From Geobacillus icigianus (GTDB lineage Bacteria; Bacillota; Bacilli; Bacillales; Anoxybacillaceae): a stretch of DNA of 39,452 nt. A program made the position numbers and the translations under genes. Of the stretch, positions 1-8,689 are shown one piece after another. The stretch is taken from contig NZ_JPYA01000098.1 of assembly GCF_000750005.1 (NCBI RefSeq), positions 1-39,452 on the forward strand, read 5' to 3'. Under the pieces are notes generated by a model. The model was not told the DNA's origin, did no database searches, and worked only from the letters and a program-made list of their open reading frames with translations. Position 1 is the first letter of the stretch. Every line of letters starts with the position of its first letter.

Positions 1-99
1 TGACCCAACCAGAGCAAGCTCCGATTCGGTCCGCTCGACTTGCATGTATTAGGCACGCCGCCAGCGTTCGTCCTGAGCCAGGATCAAACTCTCCAAAAG
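1..99 (-). rRNA. 16S ribosomal RNA, 5' end only (runs off the left edge)
   Basis: Read on the minus strand, positions 92-73 give the universal bacterial 16S start AGAGTTTGATCCTGGCTCAG (E. coli positions 8-27). It is followed by the expected GACGAACGCTGGCGGCGTGCCTAA context and, towards position 1, by a variable V1 loop. Counting back to E. coli position 1 puts the mature 5' end near 99. The gene continues leftward out of the window, so only about 100 nt are present. The V1 loop with GGAGCTTGCTCT is of Bacillales type. Confidence 0.97.
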
Positions 100-362
100 A
101 AAGTGGATTGGCTTTGTAAGCTTCGGCCGCTATCGGCTCGCGACGCTTCGGTCCTGCTGCGGCGGCGATAGCCTCCTCGCAGGCCCTCCAGCGCGTTTCG
201 CCGATAGGCAAGCGGCCTCCGCTTTTCGTATTGTCTAGCTTCGGTCCGCCGCCGCTCGGGGTCAAATAACCTTCCCCCTCGGGGTGCAAGCACCCCTGTG
301 GGTGAAGAACATTTGCCCGTCGCGGCGACCCGCGGACCTCCGCTTTTCGTTGCGCTTCGTTT

Positions 363-383
363 CGTTCAGTTTTCAAGGAACAA
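363..383 (-). promoter_or_regulatory. rrn leader boxA-like antitermination element
   Basis: In the transcript the element reads TTGTTCCTTGAAAACTGAAC, matching the boxA-type motif found in Bacillales rRNA leaders, where NusB/NusE load for antitermination. It lies between the rrn promoters and the 16S start. The rest of the leader (100-362) has no gene. It contains a perfect hairpin at about 280-295 (GGGGTGC AA GCACCCC) that may take part in processing. Confidence 0.7.
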
Positions 384-438
384 ATTGATCGTTCATTGCT
401 TCGCCTGAGGAATTTGTCTCCTCAAAAGCGACTCTTAT

Positions 439-467
439 AATATATCATTTCTTTTTGTTTTTGTCAA
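439..467 (-). promoter_or_regulatory. rRNA operon promoter P2
   Basis: On the minus strand: TTGACA (467-462), 17-bp spacer, TATATT (444-439). This is a near-consensus sigma-A promoter pointing at the 16S gene, with an A-rich spacer. Confidence 0.85.
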
Positions 468-510
468 CATGTTTTTTATCTTTTTTTTGCCGCATCAAAG
501 CGGCTTTATT

Positions 511-539
511 AATATAGCACCTCTATTTTGATGTGTCAA
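511..539 (-). promoter_or_regulatory. rRNA operon promoter P1
   Basis: On the minus strand: TTGACA (539-534), 17-bp spacer, TATATT (516-511), 72 bp upstream of P2. The spacing and -10/-35 sequences match P2, giving the tandem promoter pair usual for Bacillus rrn operons. An A-rich stretch just upstream of the -35 resembles an UP element. A small hairpin (GCCGC ATCAAA GCGGC, 489-504) lies between P1 and P2. The rest of 540-700 shows no convincing gene. Confidence 0.85.
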
Positions 540-704
540 TTGCTTACGTAAAGTTTTTTCTTTCCAATCAACACCATTTTTTATCTCTTCCACTCTCTCG
601 CTAACATTCCGTACACAACATGATCGACAAAGTGGTCGTAAAGCCACTCTGCATCACGAATCGTTCCTTATCGAGATCGCTCGCACCATGTAAAAAATAT
701 AAAA

Positions 705-744
705 GACTGTTCCTAAGACAATCAAACTCATCCTAGGAACAGCC
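705..744 (-). terminator. Rho-independent terminator after pbuG
   Basis: On the minus strand: GGCTGTTCCTAG, a loop, CTTAGGAACAGTC, then TTTTATATTTTTT. It begins 15 nt past the pbuG stop and separates pbuG from the rrn promoters. Confidence 0.9.
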
Positions 745-758
745 CTTTTCTCTTTTTC

Positions 759-2084
759 CTATTGGCGCAAGAAGATGAAATAACAGATAAAAATGACAAA
801 CAGCACATACAATAATGGATGCACTTCTTTGCCGCGGCCTTTCAAAATCATCGTGATCGGATAGAAAATGAAGCCGACGGCGATGCCTGTGGCGACGCTG
901 TAGGAAAGCGGCATCGTAATCAATGTAAAAAACGCCGGTACAGCTACCTCAAACTTCTTCCAATCGATTTCACCGATCGATGAAGCCATCAATACCCCTA
1001 CGATGATGAGCGCTGGCGCCGTAACTGGGGCGGTAATAACGCTTAACAGCGGCGAGAAGAACAAAGCAAGCAAGAACAACATCCCCGTCACGACCGCCGA
1101 AAACCCGGAGCGCCCTCCAGCGGCGACGCCGGCCGACGATTCGATGTACGACGTCGTCGTCGATGTGCCAAACACCGCTCCGACCATGACGGCCGTCGCG
1201 TCAACGAGCAACGCTTTGCCGGCGCGCGGCAGCTTATTGTTTTTCAACAACCCGGCTTGGTTGGCGACCGCCAAGAGCGTGCCGGTTGCATCAAAAAAGT
1301 CAACGATAAAGAACGTCAAGACAACACCGAGGATTTTCCATGAAAAAATGTCCGGCAAATGTTTGATCGCGACGCCGAAGGTTGGAGAAATGTCCGGAAT
1401 AGCGCCGACAATTTGATGCGGCACTTTAATCAAACCGAAAATCATGCCGACAATCGCGGTAATGACCATGCCGTAAAAGACGCCACCATTTACTCTTCTT
1501 ACCATCAAAACAATGGTAATGAACAATCCAAAAATGGCCAACAGTGTATTCCCATCTTTCAACAAACTTAATCCGACGAGCGTTGCTTTGTTATCGACAA
1601 TAATTCCAGCGTTTTGCAGGCCGATGAATGTAATGAACAGCCCAATCCCGGCACCGACAGCGTACTTCAACTCAACCGGGATGGCATCAATAATTTTCTC
1701 CCGAACACCCGTCAACGTTAAAATCGTAAAAATGACCCCAGAGACGAAAACTCCGGCAAGCGCTGTCTGCCAAGGAATCCCCATATGCAGGACAACGGTG
1801 AAGGCGAAAAAGGCACTCAATCCCACCCCGGGCGCCAAAGCGATCGGATAGCGAGCCAACACCCCCATCAAAATCGATCCGTACGCCGCGGCCAAAGCGG
1901 TGGCGACAAATACCGCTCCTTGGTCAATCCGCAATTCATCCGGAAAATCCTTCACCGCGCCAAGCGACAGCGTAAGCGGGTTGACGAACAAGATGTACGC
2001 CATCGACAAAAATGTCGTCAGCCCGGCGATGATCTCTGTCCGATAGTTCGTGCCGAGCTCATCGAATTGAAAATACTTTCTCAC
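759..2084 (-). CDS. pbuG: Guanine/hypoxanthine permease (NCS2 family, PbuG)
   Basis: A 441-residue integral membrane protein with about a dozen hydrophobic segments. The N-terminus contains RTEIIAGLTTFLSMAYILFV and the segment YPIALAPGVGLSAFFAF, both hallmarks of the AzgA/PbuG branch of nucleobase-cation symporters; TSTTTSYIESSAGVAAGGRS is the other conserved family motif. It imports guanine and hypoxanthine for purine salvage. The start is a GTG seven bases after an AGGGGGG ribosome binding site. A guanine riboswitch with terminator precedes it and a terminator follows, so it is a monocistronic unit directly downstream of guaA, as in Bacillus subtilis. Length is normal for the family. Guanine versus adenine preference is inferred from the riboswitch and synteny. 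Confidence 0.93.
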   Translation of the reverse strand: MRKYFQFDELGTNYRTEIIAGLTTFLSMAYILFVNPLTLSLGAVKDFPDELRIDQGAVFVATALAAAYGSILMGVLARYPIALAPGVGLSAFFAFTVVLHMGIPWQTALAGVFVSGVIFTILTLTGVREKIIDAIPVELKYAVGAGIGLFITFIGLQNAGIIVDNKATLVGLSLLKDGNTLLAIFGLFITIVLMVRRVNGGVFYGMVITAIVGMIFGLIKVPHQIVGAIPDISPTFGVAIKHLPDIFSWKILGVVLTFFIVDFFDATGTLLAVANQAGLLKNNKLPRAGKALLVDATAVMVGAVFGTSTTTSYIESSAGVAAGGRSGFSAVVTGMLFLLALFFSPLLSVITAPVTAPALIIVGVLMASSIGEIDWKKFEVAVPAFFTLITMPLSYSVATGIAVGFIFYPITMILKGRGKEVHPLLYVLFVIFICYFIFLRQ

Positions 2085-2110
2085 AGTCTGTCCCCCCTAC
2101 AAAAAAGAAA

Positions 2111-2137
2111 AACGCTTCTGCCGCTACCAGAAGCGTT
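2111..2137 (-). terminator. Riboswitch-controlled attenuator of pbuG
   Basis: Transcript sequence ACGCTTCTG, 9-nt loop, CAGAAGCGT, followed by TTTTTCTTTTTT. It lies between the purine aptamer and the pbuG ribosome binding site, so it is the expression platform that ends transcription when ligand is bound. Confidence 0.9.
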
Positions 2138-2194
2138 GACTAGGAAGGAATGACGACAGAGAGAGGACAAAACAAGCGCTCTCCTATCCCGCAT

Positions 2195-2265
2195 CCCTCG
2201 TAGTCAAGCTATTTACGGTAGCTTGGTAGAAACTCCCGAGCCATATTCCCAGGATTATACGACGG
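2195..2265 (-). promoter_or_regulatory. Guanine riboswitch aptamer (pbuG)
   Basis: The minus-strand RNA contains the purine aptamer core: TATAATCCTGGGAATATGGC, then GTTTCTACC, then CCGTAAATAGC, then TTGACTACGAGGG. The C in the J3/1 segment (GACTA, not GATTA) is the specificity base that pairs with guanine or hypoxanthine. P1 is closed by CGTCG/CGAGG-type ends. Intracellular guanine is expected to switch pbuG off through the downstream attenuator. Confidence 0.93.
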
Positions 2266-2294
2266 AATTCGACCATATTCATGATTCCACGGCT

Positions 2295-2323
2295 ATTGTA
2301 TCAGCCCAAAGAGCAGCTGTCAA
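2295..2323 (-). promoter_or_regulatory. pbuG promoter
   Basis: Minus strand TTGACA (2323-2318), 17-bp spacer, TACAAT (2300-2295), about 30 bp upstream of the aptamer. Confidence 0.85.
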
Positions 2324-2329
2324 GGAAAA

Positions 2330-2358
2330 GACGAACATTTCTTTGGGAATGTTCGTCT
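2330..2358 (-). terminator. Rho-independent terminator after guaA
   Basis: Minus strand GACGAACATT, short loop, AATGTTCGTC, then TTTTCCTT, 11 nt after the guaA stop. The -35 of the pbuG promoter follows within 10 bp. Confidence 0.9.
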
Positions 2359-2369
2359 TTTGTTCGTTT

Positions 2370-3902
2370 TTATTCCCACTCGATCGTTGCTGGAGGCTTG
2401 CTTGTAATGTCGTAGACGACGCGGTTGACGTGCGGCACTTCGTTCACGATGCGCGTTGAAATGCGCTCGAGCACATCCCACGGAATGCGCGCCCAATCGG
2501 CGGTCATCCCATCGATCGAGGTCACGGCGCGGATGGCCACCGTATAATCGTACGTGCGGGCATCCCCCATTACCCCGACGCTGCGGATGTCAGGGAGAAC
2601 TGTGAAGTATTGCCAAATTTCACGGTCAAGCCCGGCTTTTTTCACTTCTTCCCGCAAAATGGCATCCGATTCACGGACGATTTCCAATTTTTCTTCCGTC
2701 ACTTCACCGAGCACACGGATGCCGAGCCCCGGCCCCGGGAACGGCTGACGCCAGACGATCTCGTCCGGAATCCCCAATTGAGTGCCCAGTGCGCGCACTT
2801 CATCTTTAAATAGCATATTGAGCGGCTCGATCAGTTCGAATTTCATCTCTTCCGGCAAGCCGCCGACGTTGTGGTGCGATTTGATCGTTTGCGCCGTCGC
2901 CGTGCCGCTTTCAATAATGTCCGTATAAAGCGTGCCTTGCACTAAAAATTCAATGCCCTCAAGCTTAGCCGCTTCATCGTCAAACACATAAATAAATTCA
3001 TTGCCGATGATTTTCCGCTTTTGTTCCGGGTCAGAGACCCCTTTGAGCTTCGCTAGGAAGCGCTCCTTTGCATCGACTTTAATAACGTTCATCTGAAACT
3101 GCTCCCGGAACGTCTTCATGACGCTTTCCGCTTCGCCTTTGCGAAGAAGGCCGTGGTCCACAAAAATGCATGTGAGCTGATCACCGATAGCGCGATGCAC
3201 CAACACCGCGGCGACCGATGAATCAACCCCGCCGCTTAAAGCGCACAACACTTTTTTCCCGCCGACTTGTTCGCGAATGCGGCGCACCTGCTCATCAATA
3301 AAGTTTTCCATCGTCCAATCGCCCCGGCAGCCGCATACGGCAAAAACAAAGTTTTTCAATAAGTCGTTGCCGTATACCGAGTGGCGCACTTCGGGATGGA
3401 ATTGCACGCCGTACCATTTTCGCCGTTCGTCACTCATCGCGGCGATCGGGCACGAAGGGCTCGTCGCATCGACGACAAAGCCGCTAGGCGGAGCGGTCAC
3501 CAAATCACCGTGGCTCATCCAAACGACTTGCTCGTCCGGCAACCCATGAAAAAGCAAAGAATCGTTTTTCACTTGGATGAGCGCTTTGCCGTATTCACGG
3601 TGCGCCGCTTTTTCCACCTTCCCTCCCAAATGATGGGCCATCAGCTGCATCCCGTAACAAATTCCTAAAATCGGCAAGCCAAGCTCAAAAATCGCCGGAT
3701 CGCACCGAAACGCTTGCTCATCATACACGCTGTTCGGCCCGCCGGAAAAAATGATTCCTTTGGCGTTCAGCGCCCGGATGTCCTCAGCGCGGATCGTATG
3801 CGGGTGCAGTTCGCTATAGACGCCAAATTCGCGGATGCGGCGAGTGATCAGCTGGTTGTATTGACTGCCAAAGTCCAAGACAACGATCATTTCTTGATTC
3901 AT
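2370..3902 (-). CDS. guaA: GMP synthase (glutamine-hydrolysing)
   Basis: A 510-residue cytosolic enzyme that converts XMP, glutamine and ATP to GMP, the last step of de novo guanine nucleotide synthesis. The N-terminal class I glutamine amidotransferase domain has the triad Cys82 (GICYGMQ), His169 and Glu171 (VQFHPEV). The ATP pyrophosphatase domain carries the P-loop SGGVDS at 223-228. The C-terminal dimerisation domain ends in KPPATIEWE. The start is the ATG at 3902, after GAGGTGG; the frame stays open 18 nt further upstream, but that would lack a proper ribosome binding site. It is preceded by its own guanine riboswitch and promoter, so end-product control acts on synthesis and uptake in parallel. 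Length matches the family. Confidence 0.97.
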   Translation of the reverse strand: MNQEMIVVLDFGSQYNQLITRRIREFGVYSELHPHTIRAEDIRALNAKGIIFSGGPNSVYDEQAFRCDPAIFELGLPILGICYGMQLMAHHLGGKVEKAAHREYGKALIQVKNDSLLFHGLPDEQVVWMSHGDLVTAPPSGFVVDATSPSCPIAAMSDERRKWYGVQFHPEVRHSVYGNDLLKNFVFAVCGCRGDWTMENFIDEQVRRIREQVGGKKVLCALSGGVDSSVAAVLVHRAIGDQLTCIFVDHGLLRKGEAESVMKTFREQFQMNVIKVDAKERFLAKLKGVSDPEQKRKIIGNEFIYVFDDEAAKLEGIEFLVQGTLYTDIIESGTATAQTIKSHHNVGGLPEEMKFELIEPLNMLFKDEVRALGTQLGIPDEIVWRQPFPGPGLGIRVLGEVTEEKLEIVRESDAILREEVKKAGLDREIWQYFTVLPDIRSVGVMGDARTYDYTVAIRAVTSIDGMTADWARIPWDVLERISTRIVNEVPHVNRVVYDITSKPPATIEWE

Positions 3903-3918
3903 ATCGTTCCACCTCATC

Positions 3919-3983
3919 AAAAAAATAACGCCGCCATTGGCCGAGACATGGATGAAGGCAGAATAGCAGCGTCTTCTGCCTTC
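3919..3983 (-). promoter_or_regulatory. Expression platform of the guaA guanine riboswitch
   Basis: Two mutually exclusive structures can be drawn. One hairpin pairs 3983-3974 with 3963-3954 (GAAGGCAGAA/TTCTGCCTTC) and shares its first bases with aptamer stem P1, so it should form only without ligand. The alternative pairs ACGCTGC (3972-3966) with GCGGCGT (3934-3928), followed by TATTTTTTT, and looks like the terminator. In this reading the first hairpin is the antiterminator because it hides ACGCTGC in its loop. Pairings are seen in the sequence; the switching order is inferred. Confidence 0.65.
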
Positions 3984-4049
3984 ATAGTCGGACCGTTTAC
4001 GGCGGCCCGGTAGAGACGCGCAAGCCGTATTCCTGCGCTTATATGAAGG
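3979..4049 (-). promoter_or_regulatory. Guanine riboswitch aptamer (guaA)
   Basis: P1 is formed by CCTTCATATAA and CTATGAAGG. The core has GGAATACGGC, GTCTCTACC, GCCGTAAACGG and CCGACTATGAAGG. The discriminating base is C (GACTA), giving guanine/hypoxanthine specificity. This is a second, sequence-distinct copy of the same riboswitch class used by pbuG. Confidence 0.9.
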
Positions 4050-4082
4050 ACTTTTCGTTTGTCCGTGTGCAAATTTGAATTC

Positions 4083-4111
4083 ATTCTATCAACTTGCCGG
4101 CATGCGGTCAA
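4083..4111 (-). promoter_or_regulatory. guaA promoter
   Basis: Minus strand TTGACC (4111-4106), 17-bp spacer, TAGAAT (4088-4083). The -35 box overlaps the stop codon of the upstream transglutaminase gene, so guaA can be transcribed independently of that operon. Confidence 0.8.
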
Positions 4112-6273
4112 GAGATCGTCCTTTTTATTAAATTTTCCCACAATTGAACAGCTTCGCGAACGTCTCTGTCCGGGAGACCGGTTCCGTACACCACACATTC
4201 ATATAGCCTTGTCAACCGGTTCATTTCATCCGTTTCAAACAAACGATCGACCTCCTTCGCATACTGGCGCAGCGTTTCCTGCGGCCGCCGCTTCAGCCCG
4301 TAATCGTGCAAATGGCGTAAAAGCGCCGCATACGCTGAAATCAGCCAGTCGCCCCCGTCCGCTTTTCGGCGCTGAAAGCGAAGAAGGGTCAGGCGCGGCC
4401 ACCATTTCCGTCTTGTCGCATAAATCGCGCCAGCCGCTGCCACCAGCGCAGCCGCCGCCACCAACCCCGTCTTCCATGACCAAAAGTCAACGAGCCGCTC
4501 CCACCAATGGCCGTCTTGTTTCGCGGCAGAAGACGGCTCCGACGGCGGCTGCGGGAGGTTCGTTCGATCCTGCTCTTCCGGTTGTTGCTCAGGCGCCGCA
4601 AGGTCATTCTCCTCGGAAGCATCAAGGGAAAACGCGTAAGGATTGACAAACCCCCGCGTCGGCTCAAACGGCACCCAACCGACGCCTTCAAAATACACTT
4701 CCACCCACGAATGAGCGTCATTGTTGCGCACTTCGTAAAGAAAATCGCCGTTTTGCTCCCCAACCAACCGCCCCGATACATAGCCTTTCACCCAACGGGC
4801 GGGGATGCCAAGCGTGCGCACGAGGACCACCATCGAAGTGGAAAAGTTGTCGCAATACCCTTGTTTCGTTTCAAACAAAAATTGGTCGACATAATCTTCG
4901 TTTTCCCCCGGCACGGCCACATTTTTCGTCTCATATACATATCCGCTCTGCTGAAAATATTGCTCGATGGCTTTGACTTGATCATAGGCTGTTTTTTCTC
5001 CGGCCGTAATTTGTTTGGCCAAGTCGCGCACCCGCTGCGGCAAGGTTTTCGGCAGCTGCGTATATCGTTTCAACAAAGACCGGTCTTGGACCGGGGGAGC
5101 AGCGCGCAGGGCGGCAATCGGAAAATCCGGCTCCCCATACGTAACAACATACTGTTTCATAGGAACCGCGTTGGCTTGGTCGTCGGTCGCCTCAATTTTC
5201 TCTGTCGCCAACTTCATGCGATAAACGACCGGAGTGGCCGCCCTCACTTGCCGCAAACCAAGCGGATAAACGAGATGAAATCCTCCTTGATGAAGGTGGA
5301 TTTCCGCGGTTTGCTCCACCGTTTCGACTCGCGGGCTCCACCATTCATGTTTGATCGTCTCTCCATTGGCAAACGAGTAAACTTGTTCGCTCTGAAACTC
5401 CTCCCACCCCTTGCCGGTGTAAACGTCTTTCGTCTCAACGCGCCAATAATGAAGACCTCGATCTTTCGCTGTGAATACGAGCGTATCATCGGCAAGGAAC
5501 GGTCCGCCGAGGCGGGAATCATTTTGTCCATACCCGACTTTGGCTACGGCAGAAGAAGCCGGCTCATCATCGCCAGGCTCCGGCACGGCATGGGCGCTGC
5601 GGATAAACGCCACGGGATCGGGCCATTGCGGCGGGAGTTTGGGACCTGCATATCCTGCCGCCAGCGCCAACGCCGGAACGAACAGGGCGGCTGTTCGCCA
5701 CCTTCCGATAGAAAATAAAGCGCCATTTGCCCGCATCCGTTCGCCATGCAGCCACACAAAGGCAAAAAAACCGAGCCCGACAAGACGAACGATCGCCTGA
5801 TCGCCGTTATATGGGAAAAACGTATCAAGGACGGCAATATACGTAACGGTCAACGCATACGGAATCAACCACTGCTGCCGTTTCCCGATGAGCCAATGAA
5901 AAGCGGCCGACGCGAGCCATAGCAGAAGAAAAAAGACAAACGTGCGCACGGTATCGCTCGGCATGGAAGACCGATCGCCCCACAGCCAGTTGAGGCAATC
6001 CCGCCAAAGCGCCGAAGGCAAAGCGGCGATGGAGTGAGACGAAGATAAACGGGAGAGCGCCCATCCGATATAAACACCTTTCCCAAGAAATGCAAGCCAC
6101 GCCGGGAGACGAACCCAATAGCCGGCAAAGCAAAGGAAGACAAACGAGACAAACAAACCGATATGCCCGGTATCCGTCACATCGTCCAACGGCCAGAGCC
6201 ATTCGGTGAGCAGCCAAGCCGCAAACAAGGCAGGCAAAAACGAAGAGAACAGCCGAGCTACCCCCTTCTTCAT
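4108..6273 (-). CDS. yebA: Membrane-anchored transglutaminase-like protein (TgpA/YebA type)
   Basis: A 721-residue protein. Residues 1-210 hold about six hydrophobic membrane segments, followed by a long extracytoplasmic region. The transglutaminase core has Cys474 (KQGYCDNFS), His521 (NDAHSWVEVYF) and the acidic residue of WVPFEPT. Another membrane segment lies near residue 620, then a short cytoplasmic tail resembling DUF4129. Such proteins occur with MoxR ATPases and DUF58 proteins; the reaction in Bacillales is not established, and a cell-envelope peptidase or crosslinking role is inferred. It overlaps the upstream DUF58 gene by 4 nt (ATGA type), indicating translational coupling. The order moxR-DUF58-transglutaminase-guaA matches B. 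subtilis yeaC-yeaD-yebA-guaA. Confidence 0.9.
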   Translation of the reverse strand: MKKGVARLFSSFLPALFAAWLLTEWLWPLDDVTDTGHIGLFVSFVFLCFAGYWVRLPAWLAFLGKGVYIGWALSRLSSSHSIAALPSALWRDCLNWLWGDRSSMPSDTVRTFVFFLLLWLASAAFHWLIGKRQQWLIPYALTVTYIAVLDTFFPYNGDQAIVRLVGLGFFAFVWLHGERMRANGALFSIGRWRTAALFVPALALAAGYAGPKLPPQWPDPVAFIRSAHAVPEPGDDEPASSAVAKVGYGQNDSRLGGPFLADDTLVFTAKDRGLHYWRVETKDVYTGKGWEEFQSEQVYSFANGETIKHEWWSPRVETVEQTAEIHLHQGGFHLVYPLGLRQVRAATPVVYRMKLATEKIEATDDQANAVPMKQYVVTYGEPDFPIAALRAAPPVQDRSLLKRYTQLPKTLPQRVRDLAKQITAGEKTAYDQVKAIEQYFQQSGYVYETKNVAVPGENEDYVDQFLFETKQGYCDNFSTSMVVLVRTLGIPARWVKGYVSGRLVGEQNGDFLYEVRNNDAHSWVEVYFEGVGWVPFEPTRGFVNPYAFSLDASEENDLAAPEQQPEEQDRTNLPQPPSEPSSAAKQDGHWWERLVDFWSWKTGLVAAAALVAAAGAIYATRRKWWPRLTLLRFQRRKADGGDWLISAYAALLRHLHDYGLKRRPQETLRQYAKEVDRLFETDEMNRLTRLYECVVYGTGLPDRDVREAVQLWENLIKRTIS

Positions 6274-7448
6274 TGAAACTCCCCTCCTTGCCGAACCGTT
6301 TGCAACATGTCAGGGGCAATGACGGAGACATGCACACCGCTGCGGCGAAGCTCTTCTTCCCAATGCCTTTGTTCCTCTCTCCGTTCGCCCGTCACAACAT
6401 ATAAAATGACGCGGCGCTTCATCGCCAGCGCGCGCAACGGCGGCACCAGCGCGGAAGACAAGGCAGACGTCACCAAAATACATCCGGCCGCCGTTTTCCA
6501 ATTCGTTTCGTCAACAAGCAGTGGCTCCATTCCCCCTTCGCGGGCCGCCTTCACTTCCGCCAAGCGGAGAAGAAGCGCCTGCCACTGTTCCTCATGACGC
6601 CGCGGCGCTAAGGACGAGCGCTCTTTCCCCGCCACAAGCAGCCCAACCGGAGCTCCCGCATCCAACAACGCTTTCGCTACAGAAGCGGCCAGCGTGACCA
6701 GCTCCTCAAACCAAGGTGATGGACCGCCATCCAAGACAACGAACCAATCATCGTTGCGCTGCTCATCAAATTCTTTTGTCATCAACTCGTTCTTGCGCGC
6801 TGACGCCTTCCAGTGCACCCAAGACATTTTATCGCCCGGCGCGTATTCGCGAGCCCCGACCGCCACCGCTAGGTCGCGCCGATAGGCAAACGTCCGGGCC
6901 GCGTTTCCATGGGAAAACCATTCACGCACCATGCTCGCCGGCCACTCCACATAGCGGGGATAGACGATGACCGTGCACGGAGCCGAGAACGATTCCGCCC
7001 GCTTCCCCCAACCAAACATATCGCTCACTTCCAGCCGCACCGCTTCCAATTGATGGCGGCCGCGGGGCAACATAAGCGTCCATCGGCAAGAAAGACGGCG
7101 CCGAAACACCCAAGAAACGACGGCACCCCCACCTTTCCCCTCTCGTTCCTCACCGACCGCGACCGCGGCCATGGGAAACGGCCATGGCAGCTCAACTCGA
7201 ACAGTAACCGGGATCGCTTCTCCCGCATAATAGCGCTGCGCCGGCACCGTCCGGCTCACCGCCGCACGCCGGAGCGGATACAGGGCTACCGTCAACGCAT
7301 GCAACCCAAACGGCAAAAAGCTGTAAAACAAAAACCAGCTGACAAAGCCCCCTTGAAACATGGCATAGGAAAACAAAACCGCAGTTAAGATCACCACGCC
7401 CAACAAGGGCCGCCACGTTCTCCTCCCCGTTCGCTTCATCCCGTTCAC
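6270..7448 (-). CDS. yeaD: DUF58 domain protein (YeaD)
   Basis: A 392-residue protein with two N-terminal membrane segments (residues about 13-60) and a C-terminal DUF58 domain. The signature of that family is visible around residues 195-225: YRRDLAVAVGAREYAPGD followed by WVHWKASAR. DUF58 proteins resemble von Willebrand A-like domains and always sit beside MoxR ATPases, probably forming a chaperone or assembly complex at the membrane. It overlaps both neighbours by 4 nt, so the three genes form one translationally coupled unit. Exact function is unknown. Confidence 0.9.
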   Translation of the reverse strand: MNGMKRTGRRTWRPLLGVVILTAVLFSYAMFQGGFVSWFLFYSFLPFGLHALTVALYPLRRAAVSRTVPAQRYYAGEAIPVTVRVELPWPFPMAAVAVGEEREGKGGGAVVSWVFRRRLSCRWTLMLPRGRHQLEAVRLEVSDMFGWGKRAESFSAPCTVIVYPRYVEWPASMVREWFSHGNAARTFAYRRDLAVAVGAREYAPGDKMSWVHWKASARKNELMTKEFDEQRNDDWFVVLDGGPSPWFEELVTLAASVAKALLDAGAPVGLLVAGKERSSLAPRRHEEQWQALLLRLAEVKAAREGGMEPLLVDETNWKTAAGCILVTSALSSALVPPLRALAMKRRVILYVVTGERREEQRHWEEELRRSGVHVSVIAPDMLQTVRQGGEFQ

Positions 7449-8401
7449 CGCCGTCCTTGCACCGGCACCGGCGTGCGGGCCATCAGCTCGGAAAGGATCG
7501 TTTTCGCATCAAGCTTGTCCCATTTCGCTTCCGGACGAACGAGCAGACGATGGGCGAGCACATAAGGAGCGAGCTGCTGTATGTCATCAGGGATGACAAA
7601 ATCGCGGCCATGAATGAGCGCGTAGGCCTGCGCTGCTTTCATCAAGGCGACCGACCCGCGCGGGCTGACGCCTAAATACACGGCTTCATGCGCCCGGCTT
7701 TGCCGGACCAGCTCGACGATATATCGCTTCACCGTATCGCTGACATGCACATCGGCTACCTTCTGCTGCAAAGCCCGCAATTCGTCGAGCGTCATCACCG
7801 GTCCGATCTCTTCCAACGGCTTCATTTTTTCCAGCCGATGCAACAGCTCGATTTCCTCATCAGCAGACGGATAGCCCATTTGCAGCTTCAGCAAAAACCG
7901 GTCCAACTGCGCTTCCGGAAGCGGATACGTTCCTTCGTATTCAATCGGGTTTTGCGTCGCCATGACAAAAAACGGCTGCGGCAGCGCCCGCGTGATGCCG
8001 TCGACCGTCACGCTTCCTTCTTCCATGGCCTCAAGAAGCGCTGACTGCGTTTTCGGCGACGTCCGGTTGATCTCATCAGCGAGCACAATATGAGCGACGA
8101 TCGGCCCGGGTTTGTACTCAAACTGCCGCTCTTTCGGGTTATAGACTGAAACACCAATCACATCGCTCGGCAACAAATCCGGCGTAAATTGAATCCGTTT
8201 CAACTCAGCTTGAAATGATTTCGCCAGCGCACGTACGAGCATCGTTTTGCCGACGCCGGGCACGTCTTCAAGCAATACGTGCCCCTTGGCCAACAGCGCC
8301 GTGAAACTGAGCACAATCACGTGCCGTTTTCCAACAATGACTTGTTCCACATTGCGAACCACTTGTTCGATGGCGGGAAGCAACGATTCGTTCATCGTCA
8401 T
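7445..8401 (-). CDS. yeaC: MoxR-family AAA+ ATPase (YeaC)
   Basis: A 318-residue cytosolic AAA+ ATPase. Walker A is DVPGVGKT (residues 46-53), Walker B is VLADEINR, and sensor regions include MATQNPIEYEGTYPLPEAQ, typical of MoxR. The start is the first ATG, nine bases after AGGAG; a second in-frame ATG follows two codons later. It is first in the overlapping yeaC-yeaD-yebA operon. MoxR ATPases act with DUF58/VWA partners to mature or assemble other proteins; the client here is not known. The 8402-8538 upstream region is AT-rich, but I cannot pick a convincing promoter. Confidence 0.92.
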   Translation of the reverse strand: MTMNESLLPAIEQVVRNVEQVIVGKRHVIVLSFTALLAKGHVLLEDVPGVGKTMLVRALAKSFQAELKRIQFTPDLLPSDVIGVSVYNPKERQFEYKPGPIVAHIVLADEINRTSPKTQSALLEAMEEGSVTVDGITRALPQPFFVMATQNPIEYEGTYPLPEAQLDRFLLKLQMGYPSADEEIELLHRLEKMKPLEEIGPVMTLDELRALQQKVADVHVSDTVKRYIVELVRQSRAHEAVYLGVSPRGSVALMKAAQAYALIHGRDFVIPDDIQQLAPYVLAHRLLVRPEAKWDKLDAKTILSELMARTPVPVQGRR

Positions 8402-8538
8402 GACACCAAGCTCCTTTTATGGTGATAAATGGGTCTTTTAGCGGTAGACAATATCTCGTTTATACTATTAATATGATATCGAATATACCGAACTTTTGGA
8501 ATCGATTTGCAACAAAGGGGGAGGAGAAAAACAGGAAA

Positions 8539-8568
8539 ACGAGGGTGTCCTAAACGGAACACCCTCGT
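8539..8568 (-). terminator. Rho-independent terminator after fumC
   Basis: Minus strand ACGAGGGTGT, 10-nt loop, ACACCCTCGT, then TTTCCTGTTTTT. It sits about 120 nt past the fumC stop. The intervening 8569-8689 shows nothing recognisable. Confidence 0.85.
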
Positions 8569-8689
8569 CCCCCACTACTACGCGCGCTGCCTGAGCGTTT
8601 CCTATAGTTGTGTTGATCTTGAAAACAGACAACCTTTTGGATCAGCCCCGTTTTTTGATCCTCCTGTTCGCTCCCGGCGTTTTGGGCCA

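Noticed and set aside
84..293. 69-codon frame across the 16S start and leader
   Set aside because: It overlaps the 16S 5' end and the rRNA leader; Arg-rich chance frame.
4507..5718. 403-codon plus-strand open frame
   Set aside because: It lies entirely antisense to the well-supported transglutaminase gene; composition and lack of a ribosome binding site mark it as a shadow of GC-rich coding sequence.
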